Source: Oscillospiraceae bacterium (GTDB lineage Bacteria > Bacillota > Clostridia > Oscillospirales > CAG-272). Taken from it: DNA of 64,000 bases. A program made the translations under genes and the position numbers. The stretch's first letter is position 1. The number at the start of each line of letters is the position of its first letter. The notes beneath the pieces were generated by a model. It worked only from the letters and a program-made list of their open reading frames with translations. It was not told the origin of the DNA and made no database searches. Location: the NCBI GenBank assembly GCA_015064385.1, contig SVSI01000002.1, positions 1 through 64,000 of the forward strand, given 5' to 3'. Positions 43,078 through 52,389 of the stretch are shown one piece after another.

Positions 43078-44364
43078 ATGAAAATATCTTTTAACAAAAA
43101 GTATTCCACTATCGCATTATACGCGGTAGCAATCATATTATTTGCGGTTATCTGCGTAAAAGCCATTATAGTAAGCCCCGTAGGACTGTCGTCCGTGTGG
43201 GGCGGGATAAGGCAGATAATCAAAACTTTGTTTTATGCGCTTATAGTTGCATACATTATGTCACCCGTTATGAATTTCTTTCACCACAAGGTGTTCAGAT
43301 TCATACAAAAAAAGCGTGAATTTTCGGTAATAAGAAAGCTCGTTGCTCTCTTCTTTACTTTTCTCGTGTTCTTCTCGGTAATTACTGCGTTCGTGTGGTT
43401 TGCAATACCGCAGGTTGTTGCAAATATCGAAAACCTCGGAACAGTCCTCACGGGATATTACGAATCTATCGACACGTATATTTCCACACTTAAAGAAAAT
43501 TCTCCGGTCTTTGAAAAGCTGTACTCTACCGTCATAAAAAATGACGGAAATCTCGGAGATCTCCTCAACGAAGCTCTAGCCGCACTACTGGCAGCCGTAA
43601 CGAGTGCTTCGGACTATATTATAACCTTTATTTCAAACTTTGTCAATGAGGTCAAAACCATTTTTATGGGCGTGTTCCTCTCCATATACTTCGTTTACTA
43701 CAAGGAAATGCTCGTTTCGCAGGTCTCTCGCTTCTTCAGAGCGTTTATGCGTCCCAAGACCTTCGCTTACGCCTCGCATATCGTTGACGATATAGATATA
43801 AAATTCGCAAAATTCCTTCGCGGAAAGGCGTTTGACTCAACGATAGTAGGTATCGTTTTATATATCGTTTACAAGATCGTCGGTATGCCCTATGCAGAGA
43901 TCCTTGCACTCGTCGGCGGCATTATGAATATGGTTCCCACCTTCGGACCGATCATTGCCTCCTTCGTATGCGGCTTTATTCTGCTTCTCACGGCACCCAA
44001 AATGCTGTTTGCGTACATCATTATCGTTTGCGTGGTCGGTCTTACCGATTCGCAGATAATAGAGCCCAAGATGCTCGGCGACTCGCTCGGATTAAAACCG
44101 GTCTGGATAACCCTTTCGGTCATCATAATGAGCGCTCTGTTCGGACTTTTCGGAATGTTCTTCGGAGTACCGATCTTCGCAGTCATCTACACTCTCGTCA
44201 AGGAAGCGGTTGACAATCGCACGGCACAGCGTGAGGCAAGAGAGCCCATCGCGGAGGTCGAAAGCACCGATACCGTACCCGAAGAGACGGCAACCGAAAG
44301 CGCGCCCGAGGAAAACGCAAACGACAGCGCCGCCGAAGATACTCCCACGGATGATCAGAAATAA
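43078..44364 (+). CDS. AI-2E family transporter
   Basis: 428 residues with about eight membrane helices. The family signature is in the C-terminal half: LALVGGIMNMVPTFGPIIAS, then GLTDSQIIEPKMLGDSLGL and LFGLFGMFFGVPIFAVIYTL. The tail (about 385-428) is acidic and disordered. Family members export small molecules or exchange ions; specificity is unclear. Confidence 0.9.
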   Translation: MKISFNKKYSTIALYAVAIILFAVICVKAIIVSPVGLSSVWGGIRQIIKTLFYALIVAYIMSPVMNFFHHKVFRFIQKKREFSVIRKLVALFFTFLVFFSVITAFVWFAIPQVVANIENLGTVLTGYYESIDTYISTLKENSPVFEKLYSTVIKNDGNLGDLLNEALAALLAAVTSASDYIITFISNFVNEVKTIFMGVFLSIYFVYYKEMLVSQVSRFFRAFMRPKTFAYASHIVDDIDIKFAKFLRGKAFDSTIVGIVLYIVYKIVGMPYAEILALVGGIMNMVPTFGPIIASFVCGFILLLTAPKMLFAYIIIVCVVGLTDSQIIEPKMLGDSLGLKPVWITLSVIIMSALFGLFGMFFGVPIFAVIYTLVKEAVDNRTAQREAREPIAEVESTDTVPEETATESAPEENANDSAAEDTPTDDQK

Positions 44365-44382
44365 ATCTGTCTGACTAATAAT

Positions 44383-44417
44383 AAAACCGCAAGGAAATCC
44401 TTGCGGTTTTATTTTTT
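44383..44417. terminator. Terminator between AI-2E gene and metG
   Basis: AAAACCGCAAGGA/TCCTTGCGGTTTT followed by T-rich sequence; shared by the converging genes. Confidence 0.88.
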
Positions 44418-46024
44418 TATTCTTCGTCTATTCTCTTATATAGCATCTCGATCTCGCCGAGAGTAAAGGTCTCGGGCATCTCGACCGCCTTCCACTCGGG
44501 AGTGATACCGATCATTCTTGCAAGGATCTCACATCCCTGCGGGATTATCGGACTGAAGAGATTTGCCATATTAGCCATAAGGTAGATACAGCTTGCGGTG
44601 ATATTTCCGAAGAGCTCGGGATCTTCCTTTGCTGCCACCCACGGCTTTGACTCATCGTAGTACTTATTAGCGTACTGAATTACGGTAACGATCTCCTCTG
44701 CCGCGCTGCGAAGCTCGCCTGCGTCTATCTTATTTCCGATAGACTCGTAAAGTCCTTCAACGTACGCTTTGACCTCGCTGTCAACCTTGCCTGCGGGAAC
44801 TACGCCGTCGTATTTCTTCTTAATGAAGGAAAGATTGCGGTTTACGAAGTTTCCGAATCCGCCTACGAGGAACTTGTTGTAGGTCTGGATCATTTCGGGG
44901 ATAGCAAAGTTAGCGTCTCTGCGCTCGGGGTTAAAGAGAATGGTATAGAATCTGATCGCATCTGCGGGATATTTTTCCGCAAGCGAATGTACCGATATGA
45001 TATTTCCCTTCGACTTGGACATCTTCTCGTCATTCATATTCATATACTCGCTCGATACGATATGAGTGGGCAGACAGATCTCGTCGCTGATAGCGGCAAG
45101 AAGCGCGGGGAAAATTACCGTATGGAAAGGAATGTTGTCTTTTCCGTGGATAAAGTACGCGTGGATATCGCCCTCTTTGGAGATGAACTTATCGTAGTCA
45201 AGTCCTCTCTCCTCGCAGACCGCCTTACAGGTCGTGCAGTAGCCGAGCACGGCTTCGAGCCAGACGTATATTCTCTTATCCTCGTAGCCGTCAAAGGGAA
45301 CCTCTACGCCCCAAGAAAGGTCGCGGGTAGCAACTCTGTCCGGAAATCCCTGAGTGATGTATTTTTTAGTCTCGTTGACTGCGTTCCATCTCCAGTTTTC
45401 CTCGTTTTCCTTGGCGAACTCGGAGATCTTGTCCTGGAACGCCGAAAGCTTGAACACGAGATGCTTGTTCTTGCGGATAACGGTCGGATTTCCGCAGGTA
45501 CGGCAGCGCTTATTTGTAAGCTCCTTTGCATCAAAGGTTGCCGTACAGTGCTCACACTGGTCGCCTCTTGTCATCTTGTGGCATGAGGGGCATTCGCCCT
45601 CGAGCTCTCTGTCGGCAAGGAACGAACCGCAGGTCTCGCAGTAGTCCTGATCCTCAAGCTGCTCGAAAAGATATCCGTTATCGTATATCTTCTTGAATAT
45701 ATTCTTTACCTCTTCCTTGTGGTAGTCGGTAAAGGTTGCAGTGTATTTATCGTAGGTAAAAAGCAGATCGTTAAAATCACGGGTAAACTCCTCGTGATAT
45801 TTCTCCGCTATCGACTCGGGAGTGCATTTTTCTCTCTTCGCTCTCTCGGTTATCGGGGTGCCGTGGCTGTCTGTACCCGAAACGTAGATAACGTCGTATC
45901 CCGCAAGACGTCCGTAACGCGCTATAACGTCTCCCGGAAGAAGTGCCGCGAGGTGTCCTACGTGGAGCGAGTTATTTGCATACGGCCAAGCGCCGCCTAT
46001 CCAATATCTTCTTTTATTTTCCAT
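44417..46024 (-). CDS. metG: Methionyl-tRNA synthetase
   Basis: 535 residues. WPYANNSLHVGHLAALLPGD carries the HIGH motif (HVGH), NDEKMSKSKGNI the KMSKS loop. The zinc insert has CETCGS, CPSC, CEHC and CRTCG. It lacks the extra C-terminal tRNA-binding domain found in longer forms. Charges tRNA-Met. It follows queT by 33 bases and is probably expressed from the preQ1-controlled promoter as well. Confidence 0.96.
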   Translation of the reverse strand: MENKRRYWIGGAWPYANNSLHVGHLAALLPGDVIARYGRLAGYDVIYVSGTDSHGTPITERAKREKCTPESIAEKYHEEFTRDFNDLLFTYDKYTATFTDYHKEEVKNIFKKIYDNGYLFEQLEDQDYCETCGSFLADRELEGECPSCHKMTRGDQCEHCTATFDAKELTNKRCRTCGNPTVIRKNKHLVFKLSAFQDKISEFAKENEENWRWNAVNETKKYITQGFPDRVATRDLSWGVEVPFDGYEDKRIYVWLEAVLGYCTTCKAVCEERGLDYDKFISKEGDIHAYFIHGKDNIPFHTVIFPALLAAISDEICLPTHIVSSEYMNMNDEKMSKSKGNIISVHSLAEKYPADAIRFYTILFNPERRDANFAIPEMIQTYNKFLVGGFGNFVNRNLSFIKKKYDGVVPAGKVDSEVKAYVEGLYESIGNKIDAGELRSAAEEIVTVIQYANKYYDESKPWVAAKEDPELFGNITASCIYLMANMANLFSPIIPQGCEILARMIGITPEWKAVEMPETFTLGEIEMLYKRIDEE

Positions 46025-46057
46025 TACAAAAGTCCAACCTTCCTTTGTTTTTCTTAT

Positions 46058-46558
46058 TTACCGTATCTGTTTTTTTTCGTTAAATATACCCGAGATCTCG
46101 ATCGCCTTCATAGCGGGGAGACCTATAATATAACACGCGCCTATCTGACCGATACCGACGGTTGCCGCCATAAACCAGAGCGCATCCGAAAATCCGTATC
46201 CGAATTTCAGAACGAGCGGAACGACGAGTGCATTCAGAACGACCGCGGGGAGCGGTACGAGCAACTTATGTTTTCTAAATCGTCGGGCAAGCATTGCAGA
46301 GATAAGCGTTGCAAGTGAGCCGAAAACGATATCCGCCCATATCATACCCGAAACGAAGCAGTTTGCAAGTATGCAGCCGACGAAAAGTCCGACGGGTGCG
46401 GCGGGAGTGAAGTAGGGCAGCACGCACAGTGCCTCCGCCACTCTCAGCTGCACGGGACCGAAGCTGATCGGAGCAAACGCGAGGGACAGCGCGGTGTAAA
46501 ACGCCGCGATAAGCGCCGCGTGCGAGATGAAGCGTGTTTTTCCTCTTACCGATGACAT
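46058..46558 (-). CDS. queT: QueT-type queuosine precursor transporter
   Basis: 166 residues, five to six membrane helices. The family features are ALIAAFYTALSLAFAPISFG, PVQLRVAEALCVLPYFTPAA and GLFVGCILANC. It is the substrate-binding component of an ECF-type importer for preQ1 or queuine. The gene starts 10 bases after a preQ1 riboswitch, which strongly supports the substrate. Confidence 0.92.
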   Translation of the reverse strand: MSSVRGKTRFISHAALIAAFYTALSLAFAPISFGPVQLRVAEALCVLPYFTPAAPVGLFVGCILANCFVSGMIWADIVFGSLATLISAMLARRFRKHKLLVPLPAVVLNALVVPLVLKFGYGFSDALWFMAATVGIGQIGACYIIGLPAMKAIEISGIFNEKKQIR

Positions 46559-46568
46559 ATTTGATTTT

Positions 46569-46611
46569 CTCCTTAGTTTTGTTTTAAGTGAGGATGGTTA
46601 CGAACTCACTG
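46569..46611 (-). ncRNA. preQ1 riboswitch (class I)
   Basis: Minus strand: GTGAG, a loop TTCGTAACCATC, CTCAC, an A-rich segment TTAAAACAAAA and CTAAGGAG. The 3' CTAA and the ribosome binding site overlap as in class I preQ1 switches, which hide the Shine-Dalgarno when preQ1 is bound. It precedes queT. Confidence 0.8.
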
Positions 46612-46616
46612 ATATA

Positions 46617-46650
46617 CCCAATATACCGTAATTATTTACGGTATCAAAGT
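46617..46650 (-). promoter_or_regulatory. queT promoter with palindromic spacer
   Basis: Minus strand TTGATA and TATATT boxes separated by 16 bases. The spacer and box edges form the inverted repeat ATACCGTAA-ATAA-TTACGGTAT (46623-46644), an operator-like palindrome. Confidence 0.6.
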
Positions 46651-46675
46651 ATTTTACCACTAAAATGTCAAAATT

Positions 46676-48241
46676 TCAAGTCTTTTTTTGCAGATACTTT
46701 CCTTTTCCGAAAAATTCTCTGATTTTGCGTAGAAAATCCCGATCAAAAACACTCAAAATGCCTCGGTATATCAAAACTACCGTTAAAATATGGAGCGCAA
46801 GCAGAGGGATATTGTGTGCGCTTCCGAGTCCGATAAGACCGAAGATCAGCTTCGTGAGAAAGAGGGACGCCGCCGTTGAAGCAAGGGGCAGAGCTATCCA
46901 TTTTACAAAGTCTATACGGAGCTTTGTCAGCGAGATAAGACGGGAGGCGCTCAGGGTAGTATTCAGTATCTCGCAAAAAATTATCTCTATTATATACCCG
47001 AGCATTCCTATTTTAGGTATAAGCAGAAAAACTATGCCTACGCTGAGCAGCGAGTCCATAAGGTTTACCTTCATAGTATAGAGCTGCTGGTCAAGTCCCT
47101 TAAGGATGCTGTCTATCGTGGTATCTATAAACATTACCGGCATAACGGGTGCAAGCAGACGGATATATCTGCCTGCAGAGGCGTCCGAATAAATTACCGT
47201 GCCTATCTCTGCACAGTAGCAGGAGACTATACCCGCAATACAGATACCGAAGGTAAAGACCAGCCGACACGCGCGCGAGCTGATACGCAGTATGCCGACG
47301 GTATCTCCCGCCGTACGCTTTTCGGCTATTTCGGGTACTATTAGAGAGCAAAAAGGAGTCAGAAAGCAGTACGGGAAAAGGATCGTCGGCAGAGCTTTTG
47401 CCTGCATAACTCCGTATGAGGCGACTGCCTCCGACTGCGAGAGTCCGTTTTTCTTCAGCCCGCTCGTGATGAGCAGATGCTCTATCGTTACCAGTGCAGA
47501 TCTGAAATAAGACGTAAAGGCGGTTGGAAGCGCTATACCGAGCATTTTCTTCTTGAGATCCTCGCTCTCTTTTTCTCGGTATTTGCCGTATTTTTTGTTG
47601 ATATCGACAACGTAGAACAAAAAGAGGAAAAGAAAGGAAACGACCTCAGAGGCAAGCAGAGCCGCCACCGAAAAAAGGCACGCCTTTTCCATCGAGGAGG
47701 GTGAGTAGAGAGACAGAAAGACAACGGTAAGCGCAACGCGCAAAAGCTGCTGAAATATCTGCGTAAAGGCGCTTTTTGCCACTCTGCGGACTGCGGTAAA
47801 ATATCCGCCGAGCGCGCTTGAGAGGGAGACGAAAGGAAGCGTCAGAGCAAGCGTACGCAGAGACGGAAGCGTACGCATATCACCGAGCACGTTTGCCGCC
47901 ACGGGACGAGCTATCATAAGAAGCACAGCCATCGAGCCGATTCCGAAGAAAAGACAGTACGCCACGCATTTTCGCATAGCGATAATGACGTCCGAGTAGT
48001 TCGCACCGCCCTCGGCATCTGCTACCATTCTCGTTGCCGTCAGATTTATCGCACTCGTTGCAAAGGTCGTGGCAAGCGTGTAAACGCTGAAGGTGAGCGT
48101 GAGTATCCCGAGTCCCTCGTCACCAAGCTTTTGTGAAAGATATACGTTAAAATAAACGCCCAGTACCCGCATAAGCAGAGCTGTAAGTGCAAGTATGAGC
48201 GTATTTTTTATAAAGACGTGCGATCTGCGCATTTTCACCAT
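46676..48241 (-). CDS. SpoVB/MurJ-like lipid flippase
   Basis: 521 residues, about 14 membrane helices of the MOP/polysaccharide transporter type. It starts KMRRSHVFIKNTLILALTAL and has LGDEGLGILTLTFSVYTLAT, ALGGYFTAVRRVAKSAFTQI and VYRGILSVFDRDFLRKIREF at the end. The nearest known relatives are SpoVB and other lipid II flippases. No sporulation promoter could be recognised. Confidence 0.85.
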   Translation of the reverse strand: MVKMRRSHVFIKNTLILALTALLMRVLGVYFNVYLSQKLGDEGLGILTLTFSVYTLATTFATSAINLTATRMVADAEGGANYSDVIIAMRKCVAYCLFFGIGSMAVLLMIARPVAANVLGDMRTLPSLRTLALTLPFVSLSSALGGYFTAVRRVAKSAFTQIFQQLLRVALTVVFLSLYSPSSMEKACLFSVAALLASEVVSFLFLFLFYVVDINKKYGKYREKESEDLKKKMLGIALPTAFTSYFRSALVTIEHLLITSGLKKNGLSQSEAVASYGVMQAKALPTILFPYCFLTPFCSLIVPEIAEKRTAGDTVGILRISSRACRLVFTFGICIAGIVSCYCAEIGTVIYSDASAGRYIRLLAPVMPVMFIDTTIDSILKGLDQQLYTMKVNLMDSLLSVGIVFLLIPKIGMLGYIIEIIFCEILNTTLSASRLISLTKLRIDFVKWIALPLASTAASLFLTKLIFGLIGLGSAHNIPLLALHILTVVLIYRGILSVFDRDFLRKIREFFGKGKYLQKKT

Positions 48242-48300
48242 AATTCCCCGCCCTATATTTTTTCAAAATATCTTATGAGCGCTTTTTTTGGAATATGATA

Positions 48301-48322
48301 AAAACGCGCCGAAGCGCGTTTT
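48301..48322. terminator. Terminator of the U32 peptidase gene
   Basis: AAAACGCGC/GCGCGTTTT arms around a CGAA (TTCG on the minus strand) tetraloop, with T-rich flanks. Confidence 0.82.
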
Positions 48323-48327
48323 TTGTA

Positions 48328-50355
48328 TTATGTTCGGGCGTAAAGTCCTCTCGTGCGTTTGGATATTTTTTCACCTTGAACGAAAGTGTAGAATATTTTT
48401 TCGATCTCTTCCCTGCTTTCGTTTGTGAAAAATAGCAGAGCGAAATCGGCGGGAATATTCGAGTCGCCTATATAATGGGGAACGCTGTTGTAGAGCGTAC
48501 CGTACTCTCTCTTATGACAACCGACCTTGAATTTTATACCGTATCTGTCGCTTATCTCACCCTTACCGCCGCACCTTTCACATCCGATCGCGGCTCGTAC
48601 GGGGCAGGCGCGCAGAAGCATAAGCGGAAGATATCCGTACGAGAAAAGACCGATACGCATATTTCCGTACAGCTCCGAAACTGCACCGAAGGGCATCTCC
48701 GGCGAGCATACCGCCTCGGACACGCCCATTTTTTCGTACTGCGCGAGAGCGTCGGAATTTGTGATATTAAGACCGAATCCGCCGATGATCTCAAATCCCT
48801 TCTCGCGTGCGTACGCAAGTGAGCCGATATTATCGCAAAGGAGAGTTTTTATTCCGATCTCTGACAGCTTTTCAAGCTTTTTAGCGTATTTGGAGAAATC
48901 GTAAACGAGAGACGGCATCTCGGCAACAAACTTTTCGGTACTGTCAAATCTGTCCGCGCATCTTATTATCTCGTCTATCGGAAGAATGATCTTTTTCGCC
49001 CTATCGGCTATTCCCGATATTTTATCAAAGCTGTCCGAACGAATATAAATATCGTTTGCGACTCGCTTTTTTATTTCGTATTTTTCCCGTGTTGGCGGGA
49101 AGAAAGTATAGTTTACGCTTTCTTTTCTCGCCTCGCCGAGCTTTTGTGCGCATTCTCTTCTCAAAGCGTTGAGAACGGATGCACCGAGCGATACGATTTG
49201 CTTATTTTCAAGCGAAAGCTCCGAGAGGATATAGGGAGTTCCGCCGAGACGCGATATGAAGTTTTCCGCACTTTCCTTTGTCAGCGCTCTTTCGGGATCT
49301 GATACAAACTCGCCGTCAAGCGAGGCGCTGACGCTTCTTTCTCCATCGTAAAAAGACAGCTTCACGTTTTTTTCCGAAAGCTCGAGCTTTGCAGATACCA
49401 AAACTCTCTGCTTCTCTCGTCTGTACAGCTCGCTTGCCTTTGAGAGCGCTCCGCCGGACGATATGACGTCCTCTTTGGTTCGTATTCCGAACATATCCCG
49501 ATCTCTTTTGCCGATAAGATATCCGTTTGTAAATCCGCTCCTTGAGAAGATGCTTTTGAGAAGATCGAGATCGGCATTCTCGCCGTTACGCGCCTTGACG
49601 CAGGCATCGACTGCGGCGGCAACATACTCGGGGCGCTTCATTCTGCCTTCTATCTTCACAGAACAGACTCCCGCCCCATAAAGCTCGTTTATCGCCGAAA
49701 TATGCGACATATCCTTAAGTGAAAGACAGTTTTTCATATTTTGGCAGGAGAAATCGAGGCGGCAGGGCTGTGCGCACTGACCTCTGTTTCCGCTTCTTCC
49801 GCCGAGCATCGCTGAAAGCTCGCACCGTCCCGACACACTCATACAGAGCGCGCCGTGGATAAACGCCTCAAGCTCAAGCTCGGGCGGTGTGTTTTCTCTT
49901 ATTTTTCTTATCTCCTCAAGAGAAAGCTCTCTTGCAAGCACCACTCTTGAAAAGCCGAGACGAAACGCTTCTCTTGCACCCTCCGCGTTATGTATAGCCA
50001 TCTGGGTGGATGCGTGCAGTGCAATATTCGGGCAGGCGCTCTTTACGTATTTTGCTACTGCAAGATCCTGAACGATAACTGCGTCGGCTCCCGCAGAACA
50101 TATCTGTCTTACGGCATCGAAGAGCTCCTCATATTCGCTTTCATACACGAGAGTGTTCAGCGTTACGTGAAGCTTCACACCGTACTCGTGACAGTATTTT
50201 ACCGCCTCGCAAAGCTCGTTTTCATCAAAGTTTGCGGCACTTGCACGCGCGCTGAATTTTTTCAGTCCGACGTAAACGGCGTCCGCGCCGCTTCGTACTG
50301 CCGCAACAAGCTGGGGCATTCCGCCCGCAGGGGCAAGGATTTCTATATTTTTCAT
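48328..50355 (-). CDS. U32 family peptidase
   Basis: 675 residues. It begins IEILAPAGGMPQLVAAVRSG ADAVYV. The U32 signature is ELEAFIHGALCMSVSGRC with a following GGRSGNRGQCAQPCR. The long C-terminal half matches extended family members that carry extra domains. The family includes collagenase-like proteins and RNA hydroxylation partners (RlhA, TrhP); assignment to one is not possible. Two CxxC motifs near the end (CERCGG) could bind metal. Confidence 0.9.
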   Translation of the reverse strand: MKNIEILAPAGGMPQLVAAVRSGADAVYVGLKKFSARASAANFDENELCEAVKYCHEYGVKLHVTLNTLVYESEYEELFDAVRQICSAGADAVIVQDLAVAKYVKSACPNIALHASTQMAIHNAEGAREAFRLGFSRVVLARELSLEEIRKIRENTPPELELEAFIHGALCMSVSGRCELSAMLGGRSGNRGQCAQPCRLDFSCQNMKNCLSLKDMSHISAINELYGAGVCSVKIEGRMKRPEYVAAAVDACVKARNGENADLDLLKSIFSRSGFTNGYLIGKRDRDMFGIRTKEDVISSGGALSKASELYRREKQRVLVSAKLELSEKNVKLSFYDGERSVSASLDGEFVSDPERALTKESAENFISRLGGTPYILSELSLENKQIVSLGASVLNALRRECAQKLGEARKESVNYTFFPPTREKYEIKKRVANDIYIRSDSFDKISGIADRAKKIILPIDEIIRCADRFDSTEKFVAEMPSLVYDFSKYAKKLEKLSEIGIKTLLCDNIGSLAYAREKGFEIIGGFGLNITNSDALAQYEKMGVSEAVCSPEMPFGAVSELYGNMRIGLFSYGYLPLMLLRACPVRAAIGCERCGGKGEISDRYGIKFKVGCHKREYGTLYNSVPHYIGDSNIPADFALLFFTNESREEIEKIFYTFVQGEKISKRTRGLYART

Positions 50356-50472
50356 AAATTCTTTGTCCTTTTTTGCTTTATGGCTCTATTATAGCAAATT
50401 TTCGCGGGATATTCAATCGTTATAAGAAAATTTATATTTTCACAAAAATCTACACTATTTTCAAATATATCC

Positions 50473-50501
50473 TTGACTTTACGGGGTACGCGTGATAAAA
50501 T
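50473..50501 (+). promoter_or_regulatory. Promoter of the PfkB-like gene
   Basis: TTGACT (50473-50478), 17 bases, TAAAAT (50496-50501). Confidence 0.78.
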
Positions 50502-50540
50502 AGTTATGTATAATTTTATTAAGTATAAGGAGGGGTGTCC

Positions 50541-51485
50541 GTGAAAGGCAGAATCCTGACGATAGGAAACGCTTACATAGAAATGCACATGCAGACCGCA
50601 CGTCTGCCCATAGCCAATCAGACGGTCGTTGAGGACGATTACGAGCTTCGCCCCGGCGGCAAAGGCGGAAACTCCGCCGTTGCAGTTGCGCGAATGGGAC
50701 TTGAGAGCGTATTCTGCACCTCGGTCGGTCAAGACAACGACGGAAACAGACTCCGTAATTTTTATAATTTCAACGCAATAAACACAACCACGATGTACGT
50801 CGATCCCGCGCATCCCACGGGACTTTCGGTGTACCTTTACGAAAAGCAGTACGATTCGCGCAGAAGAATAATATATCCCGGCGCAAACAAGAGCTTTTCG
50901 ATCAGCCAGATAGAAGCGGCGCTCGGCACTTATCCCGACGCGATATTTATGACGCTTGAGGTCCCCTTCCCGCTTGCAGTTGCGGTAACCTCGCTTGCAA
51001 AGAGCCACGGCATACCCGTATTTCTCGACGCTTCTCCCGCACAGCTCGGACTCCACCTCGAGCAGCTTGAAAACATCGAGATATTCTTCGCGGGAAAGCA
51101 GGAGGTATATATCCACACGGGAATAAATCCCACCTCCCTCGAAAGCTGTCTCAAGGCGTGCATCGCGCTCGGTCAGACGGTCAAGGCAAAATACTACGTG
51201 CTTCGCCTCGGCGAGAGCGGATTTTTCGTGTATGACGGAAAATTCCACAACGTTCACGGTCCTTACAGCTTGGACAACACCCCCTCGCCCACCTTCGTTG
51301 ACGTTGAAGCGGCGATCGTTTCCTCGGAGTACCTTATCACGCAGGACATAAGAAAAGCGTGTCTGGTCGGCTCTGCCGCAAGTAAATTTGCCAAAGAAAA
51401 TCACGACGTGAAGATTCCCACCCGTGAACAGATACGTGAATTTTGCGAAGAAAACGGATACGACGTAAAAATAGCGCGCGTATAA
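50541..51485 (+). CDS. PfkB/ribokinase-fold protein lacking the catalytic GAGD motif
   Basis: 314 residues from GTG 50541; GGAGGGG ends five bases before it. The fold is clear: ILTIGNAYIEMHMQTARLP, ELRPGGKGGNSAVAVARMG (first PfkB signature), GLSVYLYEKQYD. The second signature, normally DTTGAGDxF with the catalytic aspartate, reads LDNTPSPTFVDVEAAIV, so the base and anion hole are gone. Probably a pseudokinase, or a binding protein for a sugar or nucleoside. The alpha/beta hydrolase gene behind it, 20 bases on, is also catalytically degenerate. Confidence 0.85.
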   Translation: MKGRILTIGNAYIEMHMQTARLPIANQTVVEDDYELRPGGKGGNSAVAVARMGLESVFCTSVGQDNDGNRLRNFYNFNAINTTTMYVDPAHPTGLSVYLYEKQYDSRRRIIYPGANKSFSISQIEAALGTYPDAIFMTLEVPFPLAVAVTSLAKSHGIPVFLDASPAQLGLHLEQLENIEIFFAGKQEVYIHTGINPTSLESCLKACIALGQTVKAKYYVLRLGESGFFVYDGKFHNVHGPYSLDNTPSPTFVDVEAAIVSSEYLITQDIRKACLVGSAASKFAKENHDVKIPTREQIREFCEENGYDVKIARV

Positions 51486-51505
51486 GCGCCAAAGGGAAAG
51501 TACTT

Positions 51506-52378
51506 ATGAACGAAGCTTTTGTAAGAAGCGACGGATATTTCCGTTCGTCGAGCGATACTTGTGATATTTTCTATTCGGTATGGACGCCAAGTAGCGCTCC
51601 CTGTGCAGTAGTACAGATAGTTCACGGCGCACGCGAGAACATTAGCGACTACGAAAAGATCGCCGAGTTTTTGATATCAAAAGGATTTGTGGTCTGCATT
51701 CACGATCAGCTCGGTCACGGAAAAAGCGTTTCCGAAAATGGCGGAGAGATCGGTTTTTTCGCAAGTGACGACGGAGACGGATCTCTTATTAGGGATATCG
51801 AAAATCTCCGCACGATCATGAGAAAGAAATACAGACGTCTTCCCTATTTTCTGCTTGGACACCGCTTCGGCGCATTTATCGCACAGGCGTACGCCGCAGC
51901 GTATCCCGAAAACACGCTGGACGGTCTTATTATCTCGTCTCCGTACAAGGAAAATCTCGGAATACTGAAACTTGTGTCAAAGCTATCGCTTACGCTGAAG
52001 GGTGCGCATCACCGCGCACATCTGCTTCACAAGCTGGAAACGGGCGAAAAAGCTAACGAAAAGGCACTTTCGGTCAAAGCGTACCGCGATCTCCTTGAGC
52101 TTGCAGGTTATACCAAAGATCACCTTGCATCCCGCGCTCTTCCCGTTTTTATAGTGGCGGGAGTTTCCGACCGTCTCGGCAAAGGCGGCAAAACGGCAGT
52201 GAAGCTTTACGAAAAATATTTCGATGCAGGCGTATCGGACGTCAGTATGAAGCTTTACGAGCGTTCCCTTCTCGGCGCATCCGAAAAAGACGAGATATTT
52301 TCGGACACTGCAGAGTGGATAAAGAGAGTTCTTGATGCAAAGATAGAGCTGATAAGACAAAATACCTTTCACTTTTAA
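51506..52378 (+). CDS. Alpha/beta hydrolase (lysophospholipase-like) without catalytic serine and histidine
   Basis: 290 residues from ATG 51506 (AAAGGGAAAG upstream). VQIVHGARENISDYEKIAEF and CIHDQLGHGKSV match monoacylglycerol lipase-like enzymes. The nucleophile elbow, normally GHSMG, is GHRFG: the serine is arginine (codon CGC). The usual RHE near the C-terminus is replaced by SLLGASEKDEIF. The Asp region AGVSDRLGKGGKTAVKLYEK is kept. It is therefore probably not a hydrolase. Cotranscribed with the PfkB-like protein and followed by ruvX after 11 bases. Confidence 0.88.
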   Translation: MNEAFVRSDGYFRSSSDTCDIFYSVWTPSSAPCAVVQIVHGARENISDYEKIAEFLISKGFVVCIHDQLGHGKSVSENGGEIGFFASDDGDGSLIRDIENLRTIMRKKYRRLPYFLLGHRFGAFIAQAYAAAYPENTLDGLIISSPYKENLGILKLVSKLSLTLKGAHHRAHLLHKLETGEKANEKALSVKAYRDLLELAGYTKDHLASRALPVFIVAGVSDRLGKGGKTAVKLYEKYFDAGVSDVSMKLYERSLLGASEKDEIFSDTAEWIKRVLDAKIELIRQNTFHF

Positions 52379-52389
52379 CTAAGGAAAAT

